64,000 bases of DNA. Source: Halichoerus grypus (Eukaryota; Chordata; Mammalia; Carnivora; Phocidae). The notes beneath the pieces are model-generated. The model worked only from the letters and a program-made list of their open reading frames with translations, did no database searches and was not told the origin of the DNA. Location of the stretch: assembly GCF_964656455.1 (NCBI RefSeq), contig NC_135718.1, forward strand, positions 133,097,966-133,161,965, read 5' to 3'. Made by a program: the position numbers and the translations under genes. Below, in pieces: positions 46,371 through 58,483 of the stretch; position 1 is the first letter of the stretch; each line of letters begins with the position of its first letter.

Positions 46371-47055
46371 GATTCTGGGACGACTTGCACCAAGCTTGAA
46401 AGGAAACTAATTTGTATGACAGAAGGAAACAAATTTGGAGAGGGAGAAAGACGAAAGGAGAAGCAAAGTGAAATAATTATTTTAAATATGTGAACTAATG
46501 CCATCTTATTTTTCTCAAAATTTCAGTAAAATCTATAGTAGGTAAGAAATATATTTTACATATGTGGATTTCTTATAAAAACCAGTGAAAGATCACTGAT
46601 GTGGGTTAAAGAGGTACAAAACATGCAGAAGGGGAAAAACCACCTCTTCGTAACAGGATGGTTAGAAATGATTCACTGTAGATTTTATGAGAAATTGTCA
46701 ACTTCATTGTCCAAAAGGTCATTCAAAATCTAGGCCATATTAACTGCCTATTTTCTTTTAGTTACTTTACCTTTTACATTAAATACTAAACATTTTAGAA
46801 ACCTGTCTTTATGAGAATATGACTTACTCTTTCATGCATCTATAGCCCCCTCTCCTGAAATCCACTCCCCCCCATCTCTTCAGACTAAACTTCTAATTAT
46901 CCTTTTGATTTCAACTTTCCCTGAGTGCCAAGTTATTGATTTGATTTCATTTTGAAGAGTCTTGTCATACCCTATAGTTAATATCTATCATGCAGTTTTT
47001 AACTTTTATTTTTATCCTGTGTCTAATAATCTATTTCCATGAGTTGAAAGTAAAA
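46371..47055. other. Unique-looking DNA
   Basis: No feature recognised. Confidence 0.45.
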
Positions 47056-47059
47056 ACTC

Positions 47060-47145
47060 AAAGTCAGGGCCTAGTATTATTACTTATACAACCATCAATG
47101 GACACAGTAGGCACTTCAAAAAGTTTGTTGAATGAAAGAAAGTAA
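47060..47145 (+). mobile_element. L2 3'-end fragment, plus strand
   Basis: 'gtcagggcctagtattatt' then 'cagtaggcacttcaaaaagtttgttgaatgaa' follow the end of the L2 consensus (CATAGTAGGCACTCAATAAATATTTGTTGAATGAA). Confidence 0.55.
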
Positions 47146-48084
47146 TTTAATTAAGCAGTTTTTTTTTTGTTTGAGAACATCTTAACAATGTATTTATACA
47201 TCAAAAAGCATATATGGTATGTTTGTGATTAAACCTGTCAAAAATGAAAAATGCATTATTTTTTACAGTGGAATTCTTCATTTTTATTAAAATGTTACAC
47301 TGTGTCATTTTCTTATAATTCAATATTATGGTCTACATTTTTATGCGATTGAGAAAATAACTTGCAGGACTTTTGAAATATGAAGCTGGGGACATTTGCA
47401 AGGACAATAAAACCAAATCAGTATGATTTCTTTTGGCAGTATTTCACAAATAAATATGTAGAGAAACTCCAGAGTGAAGAGATCTTTATTGGTTGCTAAA
47501 TGCCTTGAGGGGTGCACTCAAAATATGGTTTCAATGACTTGTACTGACTTTGATATGACCTACAGTTTTTCTGTAACTGCTCTATGTAAATGTGTTTATC
47601 ATGCCTAAGTTGTTTCTTCCTGTGTTATAGGAAGCAGTTTAGAAAGAGAAAGGAATTGCTCAATTACATATGTACAGTGCAAATAGCCAGTTTTTAAACA
47701 AGTCCCAAGGACATACGGATCATAGGGTTTATTTCATACATGTCTTTCTATTCCTTTATTTCCTCCAAGGTTCCAATCCTAGTTTTTCCTCTTTTTTCAG
47801 TTGATCAGACAGAAAATGTGGATTATTAGGGATAGGAAACTCTGAGAGCTGTATAGGAGTAACAGTGAGATACATAGACAAGGGCAAGCAGATGCTCACA
47901 TCAGAGCTCATCTCCCAATTTGCAAATGCAATAGGGACAAATTTTATTCTGTCATATGTTAGTATCTAATTCTTTGAGAAAACATTCACCTTTTAAGAAA
48001 GATGATGATTTTCTGTGGAGCATTGCATTCATTGTCTTTGTCTCCTTTTATTATATGTCTTACAGTGTTTTGAGGCAAGGAGTT
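47146..48084. other. Unique-looking DNA
   Basis: No repeat family or gene recognised. Confidence 0.45.
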
Positions 48085-48255
48085 TTTTCAGAATCCAGTC
48101 TCCTGAACACTTGCACCAGAATTGCCCAGAGAGATTGGTATAAATGCAAATTTGAGCTCTTATCCCACAACAGTTAAATGACAATCTCTGGGTTGGAGCT
48201 CCAGAATATATCTTTTTAACAAGCTCCTCAGTGGTGTTAATGTAGTTGCAAATTA
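48085..48255 (+). mobile_element. Degenerate MER5-like DNA transposon
   Basis: 'acttgcaccagaattgcccagagagattgg', 'aatctctgggttggagctccagaatatat' and 'tttaacaagctcctcagtggtg' follow MER5A order but are more diverged than the copy at 23.2 kb. Confidence 0.45.
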
Positions 48256-48417
48256 TTGGTTTACCAGCATCTTGGCAGGAGTTTAATAAATATCTGTTTA
48301 TTTACCTTCTTATGCTCATGGCCAAGCTATTATCACTTGTTTGCAAATTAATATCACTACATAACTATAAAATTCTCCTAAAATAATGAAGTGTGTGATG
48401 TAGTTGTAAATATTTTT

Positions 48418-48537
48418 TTTATTATGTTATGTTAATCAGCATACATTACATCATTGGTTTTTGATGTGGTGTTCCATGATTCATTGTTTGCGTATAACAC
48501 CCAGTGCTCCTTTCAGTACGTGCCCTCTTTAATACCC
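48418..48537 (-). mobile_element. Short L1 3'-end insertion with perfect 16-bp duplication
   Basis: Reverse complement of the carnivore L1 3' terminus: 'ttattatgttatgttaatcagcatac', 'catcattggtttttgatgt', 'cgtataacacccagtgctcc', ending 'gccctctttaatac'. Flanks agttgtaaatattttt at 48402-48417 and 48538-48553 are identical. The insert is only about 120 bp. Confidence 0.94.
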
Positions 48538-48553
48538 AGTTGTAAATATTTTT

Positions 48554-49280
48554 AAAATAAATAGGAAAAAAAAAAGAAAGAAAAGGAAAGAAATGAGATT
48601 GCAAAAAGTTAAGTTCTGACATTTTCATGTTAAATTTTCAATAAATTTTAAATATCCAACAATAACAATACTTGCAGTATGCCTGTTACTTAGGCCTCAA
48701 TCCCAGGATACAACAGGATTGAAGGGTTCTCCATGGATACCAAGTTCTCCTTACAACAGTATGGCCATTTTACCTATCAACAAATACATGTTACCTAGAC
48801 CCCTGTCTCAAAAATGAATAATTTAAAGTTGATTCTCCATGTCTTCCTATGAGACCATCAGGAGCCATCCTTTCATTCCCACCAGAGTATACAATCCTTC
48901 TTATCTCCTAGACACTTATGTCTGGGTACTTAGGGGCACACTGAGTTCTGGCCACAACATCACCCACCACTCTGGGTGGTGAAAATGCATCCACTCTCCC
49001 CTCTGAAACTGAAGGTCTGTCAGACGCAAAATCCTCTAACAACAATCACTTTGCAGAATCCTTCCTTTGACTCTTTTGCTTTCTCTAAAAGTAGGTTTCC
49101 TCCACAGCTCCCACCCCTTTGGCAATCAAGAATCACTGTGGCTCATTCAGTAAACAAATTTTATTTTAATTTTCCCATAATCTTTACACTTCCAGTTCTG
49201 GGTAAGAGTGGATGTCTTTCTTGCTCTGAATTATCACTTCCACATACTTCCTGTGATGCACCCCCTTTAAAAAAATGAAA
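48554..49280. other. Unassigned DNA
   Basis: Mixed-complexity sequence that I cannot place. The 100-codon frame at 48976-49278 has no recognisable domain and ends against the L1; I do not call a gene. It could be a very old repeat. Confidence 0.35.
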
Positions 49281-49282
49281 AG

Positions 49283-49452
49283 GTTTGGGGGGTGGAGGGA
49301 GGTGATGGGTATTGGGGAGGGCATGTGATGTGATGATCAATGGGGGTTGTGTGTAACTAATGAATCATTGAACTCTACATCAAAAACTAATGATGGTACT
49401 ATATGTTGGCTAATTGAACTTAATATAAATAAATAAATAAATAAACAAATAA
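49283..49452 (+). mobile_element. L1 3'-end fragment, plus strand
   Basis: 'aggtgatgggtattggggagggcatgtgatgtgatg', 'gtgtgtaactaatgaatcattgaactctac', 'catcaaaaactaatgatgg', then a TAAATAAATAAATAAA tail. This is the terminal part of an L1 of a different subfamily from the one at 31.1 kb. No clear duplication found. Confidence 0.8.
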
Positions 49453-50149
49453 GTTCTGGAAGTACATCCCATACTAGTCCATCCTAATGCAATCATATAC
49501 CTTCATTCTAGCCAGGGCCTCTAATTCATAGCTCCTGGCTTACTATAACTCTCTCCAGCATTAATAATGTCATGACTTTGGTGACTTAAAAATCCACAAA
49601 AGAGGATCTTTCCACACATCTGGTTTACCAGTCTCAGGTTTCTCACTTCCGATGACCATGTCCTCTATTCTACATCACCCACCCACTTCCAGAAAAGTCA
49701 GTGTTAAATCACTGATATCACACACATATTTTTTAAAATTATCACCATCTTTTCCCTGTTCTGCAATCATTGTCTTCATCAGAAAACATGCAAAACTGTT
49801 TTGTATGAAATATCTATGCATTTAGTAAAATGTTAATAGCAAGATTTCTAAGATGCATAATTAATGACATTTCATAGCCTAATATTTCCATTTTTAATTT
49901 TTTACTGTTAGTCTGAAATGTTTTTAAATGTGTAATTTTTCCCTAGAAAGAAAATTACATGTGTATGTATTATTATATATACTTTTTTAATAGCATATAA
50001 AGGTCATGGATTTATTGCTTCATGCTTTTAATGTACTATGTTCCTATTAATCCAAAAAACGGGTATTAAATTGTTAGTAAAATTCTTTGGTCCTAATTCT
50101 ATTTCTCATTGTATCAGCAGAGAGGTAAAATCAAGAACAAAATCAATAT
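49453..50149. other. Unique-looking DNA
   Basis: No feature recognised. Confidence 0.45.
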
Positions 50150-50990
50150 TGCTGAGATTGCTATTTCTGGCCAAGATGAACGAACAAGGATGAGATTTAC
50201 CTTCCTGCTTGAAACAAGCAAATAAATAAAAAGCACTGAAACATATAAAATGAGGGTATTTTAGATGCTGAGCATCAGGCAGCATAGTAAGTCAAGCGAG
50301 ACCTGAGAAAAGGGAGATGAGAGGTTGGGACTATATTTGCCCTGATTATGGTTTTAACAGAGTTTCCAGGACTTCACTTAGGAAGGGTGGAATCCAAGAG
50401 GAGCCCAAAGTTCACTTCTCTAAGCTGAGGAGACAGAGCGGAGACCCTAGGGAGACCAAGGTAGCCAGAATTAGAACAGAGTATAAGAGAGGAGGCAGCT
50501 GTGCAGAGGAAGACCCCAGAAATCTGAGCAGATTCCGCTTCAGATATGCAGCCTAGGATGCAACTGGTCAGCACGTGCATGTAATGAGGAGTCTAGGAAA
50601 GAATGATCTGGAAGGATTAGAGGGAACAGTTCCCAATGCCTACATGGGGTCAGGAATAGTGCCTATTCCCACCACCAAGACTAAATAAACTCAATTCAGA
50701 GAGTGTTGAGTAGAGTTTTCAAGAAGATCTTGTTTCAGTAGTGGGTAATAGCCCTATGCTGAGTACTTCTATGGAACTGCCTAACAAACCATAAAATCAG
50801 GATGCAAAATGAACAGTTTCCATGTAGCTTAACTGTAAGGAAGAAGAATTTTAAAAAATCAAGAATATTTATAGGAATCATCAGCTAAGCTGCCCAAATG
50901 GCCTCAGCATTCACATAGCCTCTCTTCCACTGTAGTCTACTGATGGAAGCAATCATAAACCCAAAGGGGTCATGCCAAGGAATTTGGGGG
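50150..50990 (+). repeat. Possible ancient L1 5'-end-like repeat
   Basis: 'gctatttctggccaagatgaacgaac' resembles the CCAAGATGGC start common to L1 5' ends, followed by A-rich then purine-rich, relatively GC-rich DNA without TAA-type tails. Phrases such as 'ggaatagtgcctattcccacc' and 'gtgttgagtagagttttcaag' feel repeat-like. The family is not established. Opposed frames at 50317-50580 have no domain. Confidence 0.35.
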
Positions 50991-51814
50991 GGCCATATTT
51001 TAAAACTATCGCAGTTATACCTCAAACTTATTTTGTTGTTATTGCATGAATATTGGTACTGGATTTACAGAAAAAAAGTTATAGAAATTACATGATCAAT
51101 TCATGATTAAAAGAAAAAGGAACTATTCCAGTAGGTAGAAGCAAACAAAGATGTTGAGGATTTAGATATTCATGTAAATGGGTATAATATAAATTTAAAT
51201 ATGCATATAAAACAAGTGAAAATCAGGTAATATCATCACATTGATACATTTGAGATGTGAGTATGGTTATTCCCTTTACTTCCCAGTTTAATTCCTTAGT
51301 TCGGCATATGGCAAAATGGAAAGAAATTTGATAAAGTACTAAAAACTAATTAGTGTTGTAGGCATAGCTTCTGTTTCTGTTGTAGTATTCCTATGGGATC
51401 AAATTAATATGGTCATGGCACTAGTATGCAGCAATGAGTCAAATTAAAATATTTTTTCTGTGATTTTCCACAGAGATCACAAAATTTATGACAGTGATGC
51501 AATTAACTATCAGTTAATCCTGTGTTCCAAGTAAATCAATATAAAATAGATGAGTCTACCATAACCATCCCATAGCATGAAATGTCTAAGAATCAAAAGG
51601 ACAATTTATATGCTTTGATCATTCTGGAGTTATTTTTGCGTATATTTTAGTTCTAAATGTTTTATATTCTTTAGCCTACACAAACAGTTAAACTATATTG
51701 AGTTATTCTTTTGGAGATAGAGATGCTAAATAGGTAGACATGTGCATGATCTTAAAAACTTTTAAAGGGTTTTACAAATTATTGAAATTTAAAGTGATGC
51801 TCATTTGAGGTCAT
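50991..51814. other. Unique-looking DNA
   Basis: No feature recognised. Confidence 0.45.
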
Positions 51815-51829
51815 TTACATTCATCTTTA

Positions 51830-52022
51830 TTTTTTTAAGATTTATTTATTTATTTGACAGAGAGCGAGAGAGAGCACAAGCAGGGGGAGCAGCAGGCCGA
51901 GGGAGAGGGAGAAGCAGGCTCCCCGCTGAGTAGAGAACCTGAAGCAGGCTCGATCCCAGGACCCTGGGATTATGACCTGAGCCGAAGGCAGACGCTTAAC
52001 CGACTGAGCCACCCAGGCGGCC
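51830..52022 (-). mobile_element. Carnivore SINE with perfect 15-bp duplication
   Basis: Full-length minus-strand SINEC, low divergence. Identical flanks ttacattcatcttta at 51815-51829 and 52023-52037. The 70-codon frame at 51854 is SINE sequence. Confidence 0.96.
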
Positions 52023-52037
52023 TTACATTCATCTTTA

Positions 52038-52595
52038 AATTGATTTTGATCTTTTTAATATTGTGACTTAAACTCCATCTGTAACTATTGTTCTTTGTAT
52101 ATAAGTCCAGTCAATATTTCCATGAACCTGACTTATTGAAGCTTCTCTATACAGTGAGTCTAAAATGTGTCAGGACTGATAAGAGACAAAACAAATCACA
52201 CCTAAAGAGTGCAATGTTGAAACTCATGGCATATTCATATAAACAGCTTATATTTTTACCTAAGTTTTTCTGGAAGAACTGATAATCAACTCATTACTAA
52301 TCATCGTACTCTACAAAGAGAAATGTATTCAAGTAGTGCTTATGAATTGAATATATTATATTTCATTAACTCTAAAACACTGCCAATTATGTGTCATTTC
52401 ATGTACATTATGAAAGGGAACCAGCTGCGAATTAAACAACGTAACAATGTTTTGTTACAAGTTATGTATTTTCTTTATTTGATACACATTGAATGTAGTC
52501 TTTTGAGTTATTTAGGGTTTTCTACAAAAATAAAAAGAAAATATACATGAGGTAAATTAAGTACTTCTGAAATGCAAGTACAAAGTCCATCTGTT
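52038..52595. other. Unique-looking DNA
   Basis: Two short plus-strand frames (52088-52282, 52323-52550) have no domain. No repeat recognised. Confidence 0.45.
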
Positions 52596-52608
52596 CTGAA
52601 TAACTTTT

Positions 52609-52826
52609 TAAAAAAAGATTTTATTTATTCATTTGAGAGAGAGAGAGTGAGAGCGAGCGAGAATGAGAGAGAGAGAGAGAGGGAGAGAGGACGTGCACAA
52701 GCAGGGGCAGGGGCAGAGGGAGAAGGAGAAGCAGACTCCCCACTGAGCAGGGAACCCAACTCAGGATCCTGAGATCGACCTGAGCTAGAGGCAGATGCTT
52801 AACCAACTGAGCCACCCAGGCGCCCC
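52609..52826 (-). mobile_element. Carnivore SINE with expanded GA tract
   Basis: Minus-strand SINEC with an expanded (GA)n/(GAGC) region at 52635-52689 and a small deletion in the gatcccaggaccctgggatcatg core (reads caggatcctgagatcgacc). Duplication ctgaataa(c/t)ttt at 52596 and 52827. Confidence 0.94.
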
Positions 52827-52838
52827 CTGAATAATTTT

Positions 52839-53890
52839 CCAATAGCCGATTCTGACACTTTGCTATGGATACCATCTTTTGTGCCACCAGCAGCATTGAT
52901 GATGCCACTTTTCTTAAAAAAGTAGTGATTCTCTCTTTAGGTTCTTCTTCCAGACAACAAGGGAGTAGCTAGAAGATCACTGGAGTGGGTTTCAGTTTCA
53001 TGTTGTTAATCAAGCTCACACACAGCCCCAAATAGCACCATAGAGACCTCATGTATATAAATATGGCTCCCAATGTCATTGCCACCAAACAAATTGTGTT
53101 TGATCTTGAGACAAGACCTAACGAAAATGAGGATTGCATTAACACAGCAAAGCTAAAGAGTCTAGAGGCTCCCAACATAAACCTCTTGCTAGTGGAGTTG
53201 AACTTTAAGGAGTATGGACCATTTTAGTGCTGCTGAAATAATAAATTACATGTTATGTTGATAAATATATTAATAACCAGTTATAAAATTTAGAAACATT
53301 CTTGAATCAAGAATCAATACATAGTAACCTCAGGAGGATGCTCATTTGCCTCCAATTCATTTGGTATATGGTTTCAATTGTATTTCAAGGAAGTTCATTA
53401 AGGACAAACATTCCCTTACTTTTCCTTAATGCTGGAGTCAAGTGTTAAACTTTTCCACTATTATCTTTGGCATTATTTCAGCAGTCTGATTAGATATGCA
53501 ATTTATGCCTTTCATTCATATTACTTAGTTTATTTTAATGTAGATTTACCCACTCTATTTTGACTTGTTCATTTACCCCAATTTCTTGAGGTATTAATCT
53601 TCATTGTTTCTGCATACTGTCATTCATAATAGACTTTAAGCAAATTTGATAATAATCCATCAAAAATTTCTAGGGCTTTTTAGTAGGATGGTAGAGTGAT
53701 GAAAGTGTAGAAATCAAGAATTATGTTACCAAAACTATTAAAGATACATTGCTTTTGAACCTGATATCAAACCCTCATGAAATATAATTAGTTCTGTCCC
53801 TCATAGTTCTCTAATAAATTATTAAGATAACACCATTTTTTAAGGCAGTACTCTATCATTCAAAGGATTGCTCTCTGGCCCTCCTCCAGC
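52839..53890. other. Unique-looking DNA
   Basis: No feature recognised. The minus-strand frame at 52969-53178 has no domain. Confidence 0.45.
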
Positions 53891-53894
53891 CCTG

Positions 53895-54000
53895 CTACTC
53901 TTTATAGATGAAGAATCGAGGGTTAAAGAGACAATGTCCACCCTGGGTGGTTGTTTTTCTGCCTCCAATTCTGGTCCAGAATTCTGAGGGTACAAGAATT
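53895..54000 (-). repeat. Possible MIR fragment, antisense
   Basis: 'ctctttatagatgaagaatcgagggttaaagagacaatgtcc' followed by 'tgcctccaattctggtccagaattctgag' resembles reverse-complemented MIR (TTTTACAGATGAGGAAACTGAGG...GTTAAGTAAC). Confidence 0.4.
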
Positions 54001-54885
54001 CTAAACCCTAACTTAAGCCTTCCAGGTTGTTATGAAAGTATAATTTTCAAGGTGGGAGGATAGAACATATTTTATGTAATGTTTTAATGACTTGATTTAT
54101 ATATTTTAAATATCAAGACACATGGTATGTAGGCCTTCATTTTTATACTTAAGCCAACCCTGTAGATGCTAAGCGCTGGTCTTATATCAGGATCCAGTAA
54201 ATGTAAATGCCCAACATACTCAGAATTTTCCTTTATGCTGACTTAATGCAAATAAAATGGAGTATGTGTTTCCATGTTTATGGATTGTTTGAATAATATT
54301 TTTCCAAATTTCTCTTCCTTCTAATCTTGTAGTCACTCATCCTTTCTTTTGTTGAGAAATAATTCATAATAAAAATGGATAAATTATGCATGAGAAGTAT
54401 TTTAAAGTTTTTTTTTTCTTCAACTCACTCCTTTTTCTTGGTAGTAAAATGTAGCATGCCAATGTTTAACAATGCAATTAACACTATTTATTCAGATTGT
54501 CACAATTTTCACCTCCTAAATCTAGTGAGAATTTTGTGCCACTTCCTTCCAGGTTTCTCCCAAGAATAAATGTGTTAATGATATCTGTAATATTTCATGT
54601 TATAGCAAGAAAATAATGAAGTCTCAAGCTCAGACACCCTATTGTTTTTGACACTATGTCTTCTAAACAAAACAACTGGAATTTTCTTTAGTAAATTTGA
54701 ATTTGGGATGGTTATAAAAGAAAATTATTCACTGATTATTGCTTGTATTTTCTTGTATCTAACAAACTGATAATATAATTTGGATATAACAATATGCCAT
54801 TAATGGTGTTATTAATTGCTAAATAAGTGTCTCCATTCAAACTGGGTTTCAAACATAATAGAATATAATAAAGTTTATTTTATTT
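54001..54885. other. Unique-looking DNA
   Basis: No feature recognised. Confidence 0.45.
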
Positions 54886-55087
54886 TATTTTTTTAATTTT
54901 TTAAAAATATTTTATTTATTTATTTGACAGAGAGAGACACAGCAAGAGAGGGAACACAAGCAGGGGGAGTGGGAGAAGCAGGATTCCCGCGGAGCAGGGA
55001 GCTTGATGTGGGGCTTGATCCCAGGAGCCTGGGATCATGACCTGAGCCGAAAGCAGAGGCTTAACAACTGAGCCACCCAGGTGCCTC
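54886..55087 (-). mobile_element. Carnivore SINE, minus strand
   Basis: Long T-rich tail region, body gggaacacaagcagggggagtgg, head gagccacccaggtgcctc. The target-site duplication is not obvious because the left flank is itself T-rich. Confidence 0.92.
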
Positions 55088-56635
55088 ATTTTTGAGTATT
55101 ATATTAGATGGACTATTTTGGGGGAATTTCAGAGCTTTAAGCTTTACTTCAAAACTTTGATGATCATTTTAATGATCATCATAAATTTAATTATTATTTC
55201 TCTATATATAATTTAAATTTTTAGTTGACTTGATCAGCATTGAAGAGGAATGATCAAATTAGAAATGACCATTTTAATCTAGCAGTTCTTAAATATGAAT
55301 TATCATTACTCTCCAAAAACTGCCTAATACTTTTTCTTAAACCATAGGGAATAAAATCACAGTCCATTTGTAGCAGAAAAATTAAAAACTATAAAGAAGA
55401 AAGTCATATATAATAAATGATTCCAAAGTGATTGCCCTAAGCTTTGATGTATAGTGGCCTTATAATTTTTTTTTTTCCTCAAAAGGGCCTCTAAGGAAAG
55501 AAAAATCCTCTACGTTGTACACCTGCTCCTCAATTTGGTAGATTCCTCCTGAATGTTGTCTCATATTTTCTTGTGCTCCAAGATAAATACATTTGATACT
55601 TTTTAAAACATCATATTTTGAAAATATATTTAATGTAAAACAATGCGAGACAGAACATTATATTTGGAATTCCTGTTAACAGGAATTCCTGCATATAGTC
55701 TATAAATTAGAACGAAGGATTTTCTCCTTAGGTTTTAACTAGATTACTACAAAAATACGACTGTGAGAATATCTGAATATCTTATTAAAGTGGTAGAATT
55801 TTATTTCCAAAGAGAAAACTTTAAGCACTGAACAGCATTTAATTGAAATTATTTTTGTTAACATGCTTAAAACTTGAAGTGACTGATGACTTTTTTTCCC
55901 CAGAATGTGTATTTATTTTTTCAATTTTTGGAAAAAAAAAAAGGTCAATAGCACAAATACTCATTTACTTTACCATTATTTCATATATTTAGACTTAATA
56001 GCTTCAGGTTTTTTAATATCTTTTGTACCTAAAAACAGTGAGCTAAAACTCCTGACATACTCAAGGTAATTTTTTCCCTCAAACTTTACCTTTCTTCCTC
56101 TTAATTGATATATCTCTTACCATGTTACTATGAAAAATTTAATTCTCCTTCATTTTAATTGCCAATGGAGTCAGCACATTCAATATTTGCTGAAAAACTT
56201 GTAATTAATTTTCTTTTCTATCATGACTTTTCCAGTGGACAGAAAAAAATTTGCATTGAATTTGGGAGTTCTTATAATTTTCACATGAAAAGAACTTCAT
56301 TTTTCTTTTTTGTAACACATTATTACAATGTACAAAGCATTCCTTCTCTTTTAACAATACATTCAGCTAATTAGTTTCTTTTTTACAGATGCAGAATGCA
56401 AGATTCAGATAGAATAGATGCTGGGACTATCATTCAAATTTTAGATATTAGCCTGTAGACTATAAAAGTATTTCTTTTGTACAATATTATTTTTGGGTTT
56501 TTTTGTGTAATAATAACAAGAATAAGAATAAAATTAGGGGTCAAAACTTTGAAAAGTTCTGAATAGGATTGATTAAGAAAAATGTCCTTGCTTACATATG
56601 GATTGAAGTAGAAAGGCATTGCCTTTCACAATTAA
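55088..56635. other. Unique-looking AT-rich DNA containing a perfect palindrome
   Basis: No repeat family or gene recognised. The 24-bp palindrome is listed separately. A10-type runs occur near 55932-55942. Confidence 0.5.
55666..55689. repeat. 24-bp perfect palindrome
   Basis: The left half ggaattcctgtt is followed directly by its reverse complement, with no spacer. The symmetry centre is a GTTAAC hexamer and each arm holds GGAATTCC. The bases just outside (t at 55665, t at 55690) break the symmetry. Confidence 0.98.
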
Positions 56636-56639
56636 GCAT

Positions 56640-58255
56640 GATGTTAGCTGTAGATATTTGTAGTTTTTCTTTGTCAGATTGAAGAAGTTCCCTTCTATTT
56701 GAAGTTCGGTGAGAATTTTTTTTTAAAAATCATGACTGAATGTTGAATTTTGTCAAATACTTTTTTTCACCTATTGCCATGATCTTATGTTTTTTTTTTC
56801 CTGTTTATTCTGTTAATATGATGGGTTGCATTGATTTTTAAATGTTGAACTAGCCTTTGCATTCCTAGTATAAACCCTCTTGATTTTGATGTGTTATTGT
56901 TTTTATAAATTATTTCAATTTGTTGGTATTTTCTTCAGAATTCTTACATTTATTTTTATGAATAATATTGATCTTTTCTTTAAAAAAAAAAGATCTTTGA
57001 TGTGTCAGGATATACTGGCCTCATAAAGTGAGATGAGAAGTGTTGTTTTCTCTTACATTTTCTGGAAGACATTTTTAAGAACTGGAACTAATTCTTTTTT
57101 AAATGCTTGGTATAACTCACCAGTGAGATAATCTAGGCCTGACTCCCCCTTTCTCCAGAAAGGTTTTAGCTACAAATTTAGTACAACTGAGGTTATCTAT
57201 TTCTTCTTGGGTGAGGATTCAGTTTGTGTTTTTCAAGGAATTGATCCATTTCATCTAAGTTGTCAAATTTTGTCAATTGAGTTCTCTGCAATATTCCTTC
57301 ATTATCCTTTAAATATCCATAGAATCTACAGTGGTAATTCCTATTTCAGTCTTGATGTAGGTGATTTGTGTCTTCTCTCTTTTTTTCTTGGTCAGACTAA
57401 CTAGACATTTAATCAATTTTATAGATTTTTTTTTTGTCAAACAAGAAGTTTTGGTTTCTTGGATTTTCTGTACTGTTTCTTCATTCTTGATTTTATTGAT
57501 TTCTGATCTTATATTTATTAATCCCTTCTTTCTGTTTGCTTTTGTTTAATTTTCTATTTTTTTATAGTTTCTTTTTTTTTTTTTTTTTTTTTTAAAGATT
57601 TTATTTATTTGACAGAGAGAGACACAGCGAGAGGGAACACAAGCAGGGGGAGTGGGAGAGGGAGAAGCAGTCTTCCTGCTGAGCAGGGAGCCCGATGTGG
57701 GGCTCGATCCCAGGACCCCGGGATCATGACCTGAGCCGAAGGCAGACGCTCAACGACTGAGCCACCCAGGCGCCCCTTTTTATAGTTTCTTGAGGTAGAC
57801 CCTTACATTATTGACTTGAGATCTTTATTTTCTCCAATAAGCATTCATATATTTATCTCTGATCTTGTTTTAAGTGTATTCCTCAGATTTAATATGTTTC
57901 AATTTTCATTTTGCTCAAAACATTTTCTATTTTACCTTGAGACTTCTTTGATTTGTGGATTATGTAGTAGAGCGTAGCTTGCGTTTAAATATTTTTAGGT
58001 CTATCAGATATCCTTCTGCTATTTATATTTAATTCTCTTTTTTGTCTGAGGACATAGAGCAATTTTGATTCTTTAAATTTAATAAGGTTTGTTTTGTGAC
58101 CTAGAATGTGATCTATCTTAGAAGTAGATGAGGGCATTGCTAAATCATCTGGATCAATTCTTTGTTGTATAGAATGGTTTTATGCAATGGAGAATGTCTA
58201 ACATCTGGGTCTTCTGCCCACTAAATGCCAGTAGTTTAAAACAATCATTTTGCAA
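56640..58255 (-). mobile_element. Ancient L1M ORF2 remnant, antisense, cut by a SINE
   Basis: Reverse-complemented ORF2 blocks in order: 'agcatgatgttagctgtagat', 'tattctgttaatatgatggg', 'ttgaactagcctttgcattcc', 'tactggcctcataaagtgag', 'aactcaccagtgag', 'caaggaattgatccatttcatc', 'gatttgtgtcttctctc' and 'cctagaatgtgatctatcttagaag'. It covers much of the same ORF2 region as 41.2-43.8 kb, from an independent insertion. Frames at 57207-57549 are antisense readings. Confidence 0.8.
57574..57776 (-). mobile_element. Carnivore SINE with perfect 15-bp duplication, inside L1M
   Basis: Full-length minus-strand SINEC with a long T run (57572-57593). Identical flanks tttttatagtttctt at 57559-57573 and 57777-57791. 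Near-consensus body. Confidence 0.96.
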
Positions 58256-58281
58256 TGATTTTCAGATGCCCCTCAGAAATG

Positions 58282-58483
58282 ACAGAGAGATAGAACATGC
58301 GTAAGAGCTGGAGGTGGGAGGGAGGGATGACAGGGGCAGAGGAAAAGGGAGAGAGAGAATCTTCAACAGGCTCCATGCCCAGCCTGAGCCTGATGTAGGG
58401 CTCCTTCCAGGAGGCAGAAATCATGACCTGAGCTAAAATCAAGAGTTGGATACTTAACTGACTGAGCCACCCAGGTGCCCCTC
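58282..58483 (-). mobile_element. Older carnivore SINE without an A-tail
   Basis: Minus-strand older-subfamily SINE (ctaaaatcaagagttggatac, head ccacccaggtgcccc). Its left edge begins directly in the purine-rich body (acagagagatag) with no T-rich tail, yet 12-bp repeats ccctcagaaatg lie at 58270-58281 and 58484-58495. The 101-codon minus-strand frame at 58245-58550 runs through it. Confidence 0.85.

Noticed and set aside
48976..49278. 100-codon plus-strand frame
   Set aside because: No recognisable family. It ends next to an L1 fragment and lacks supporting signals.
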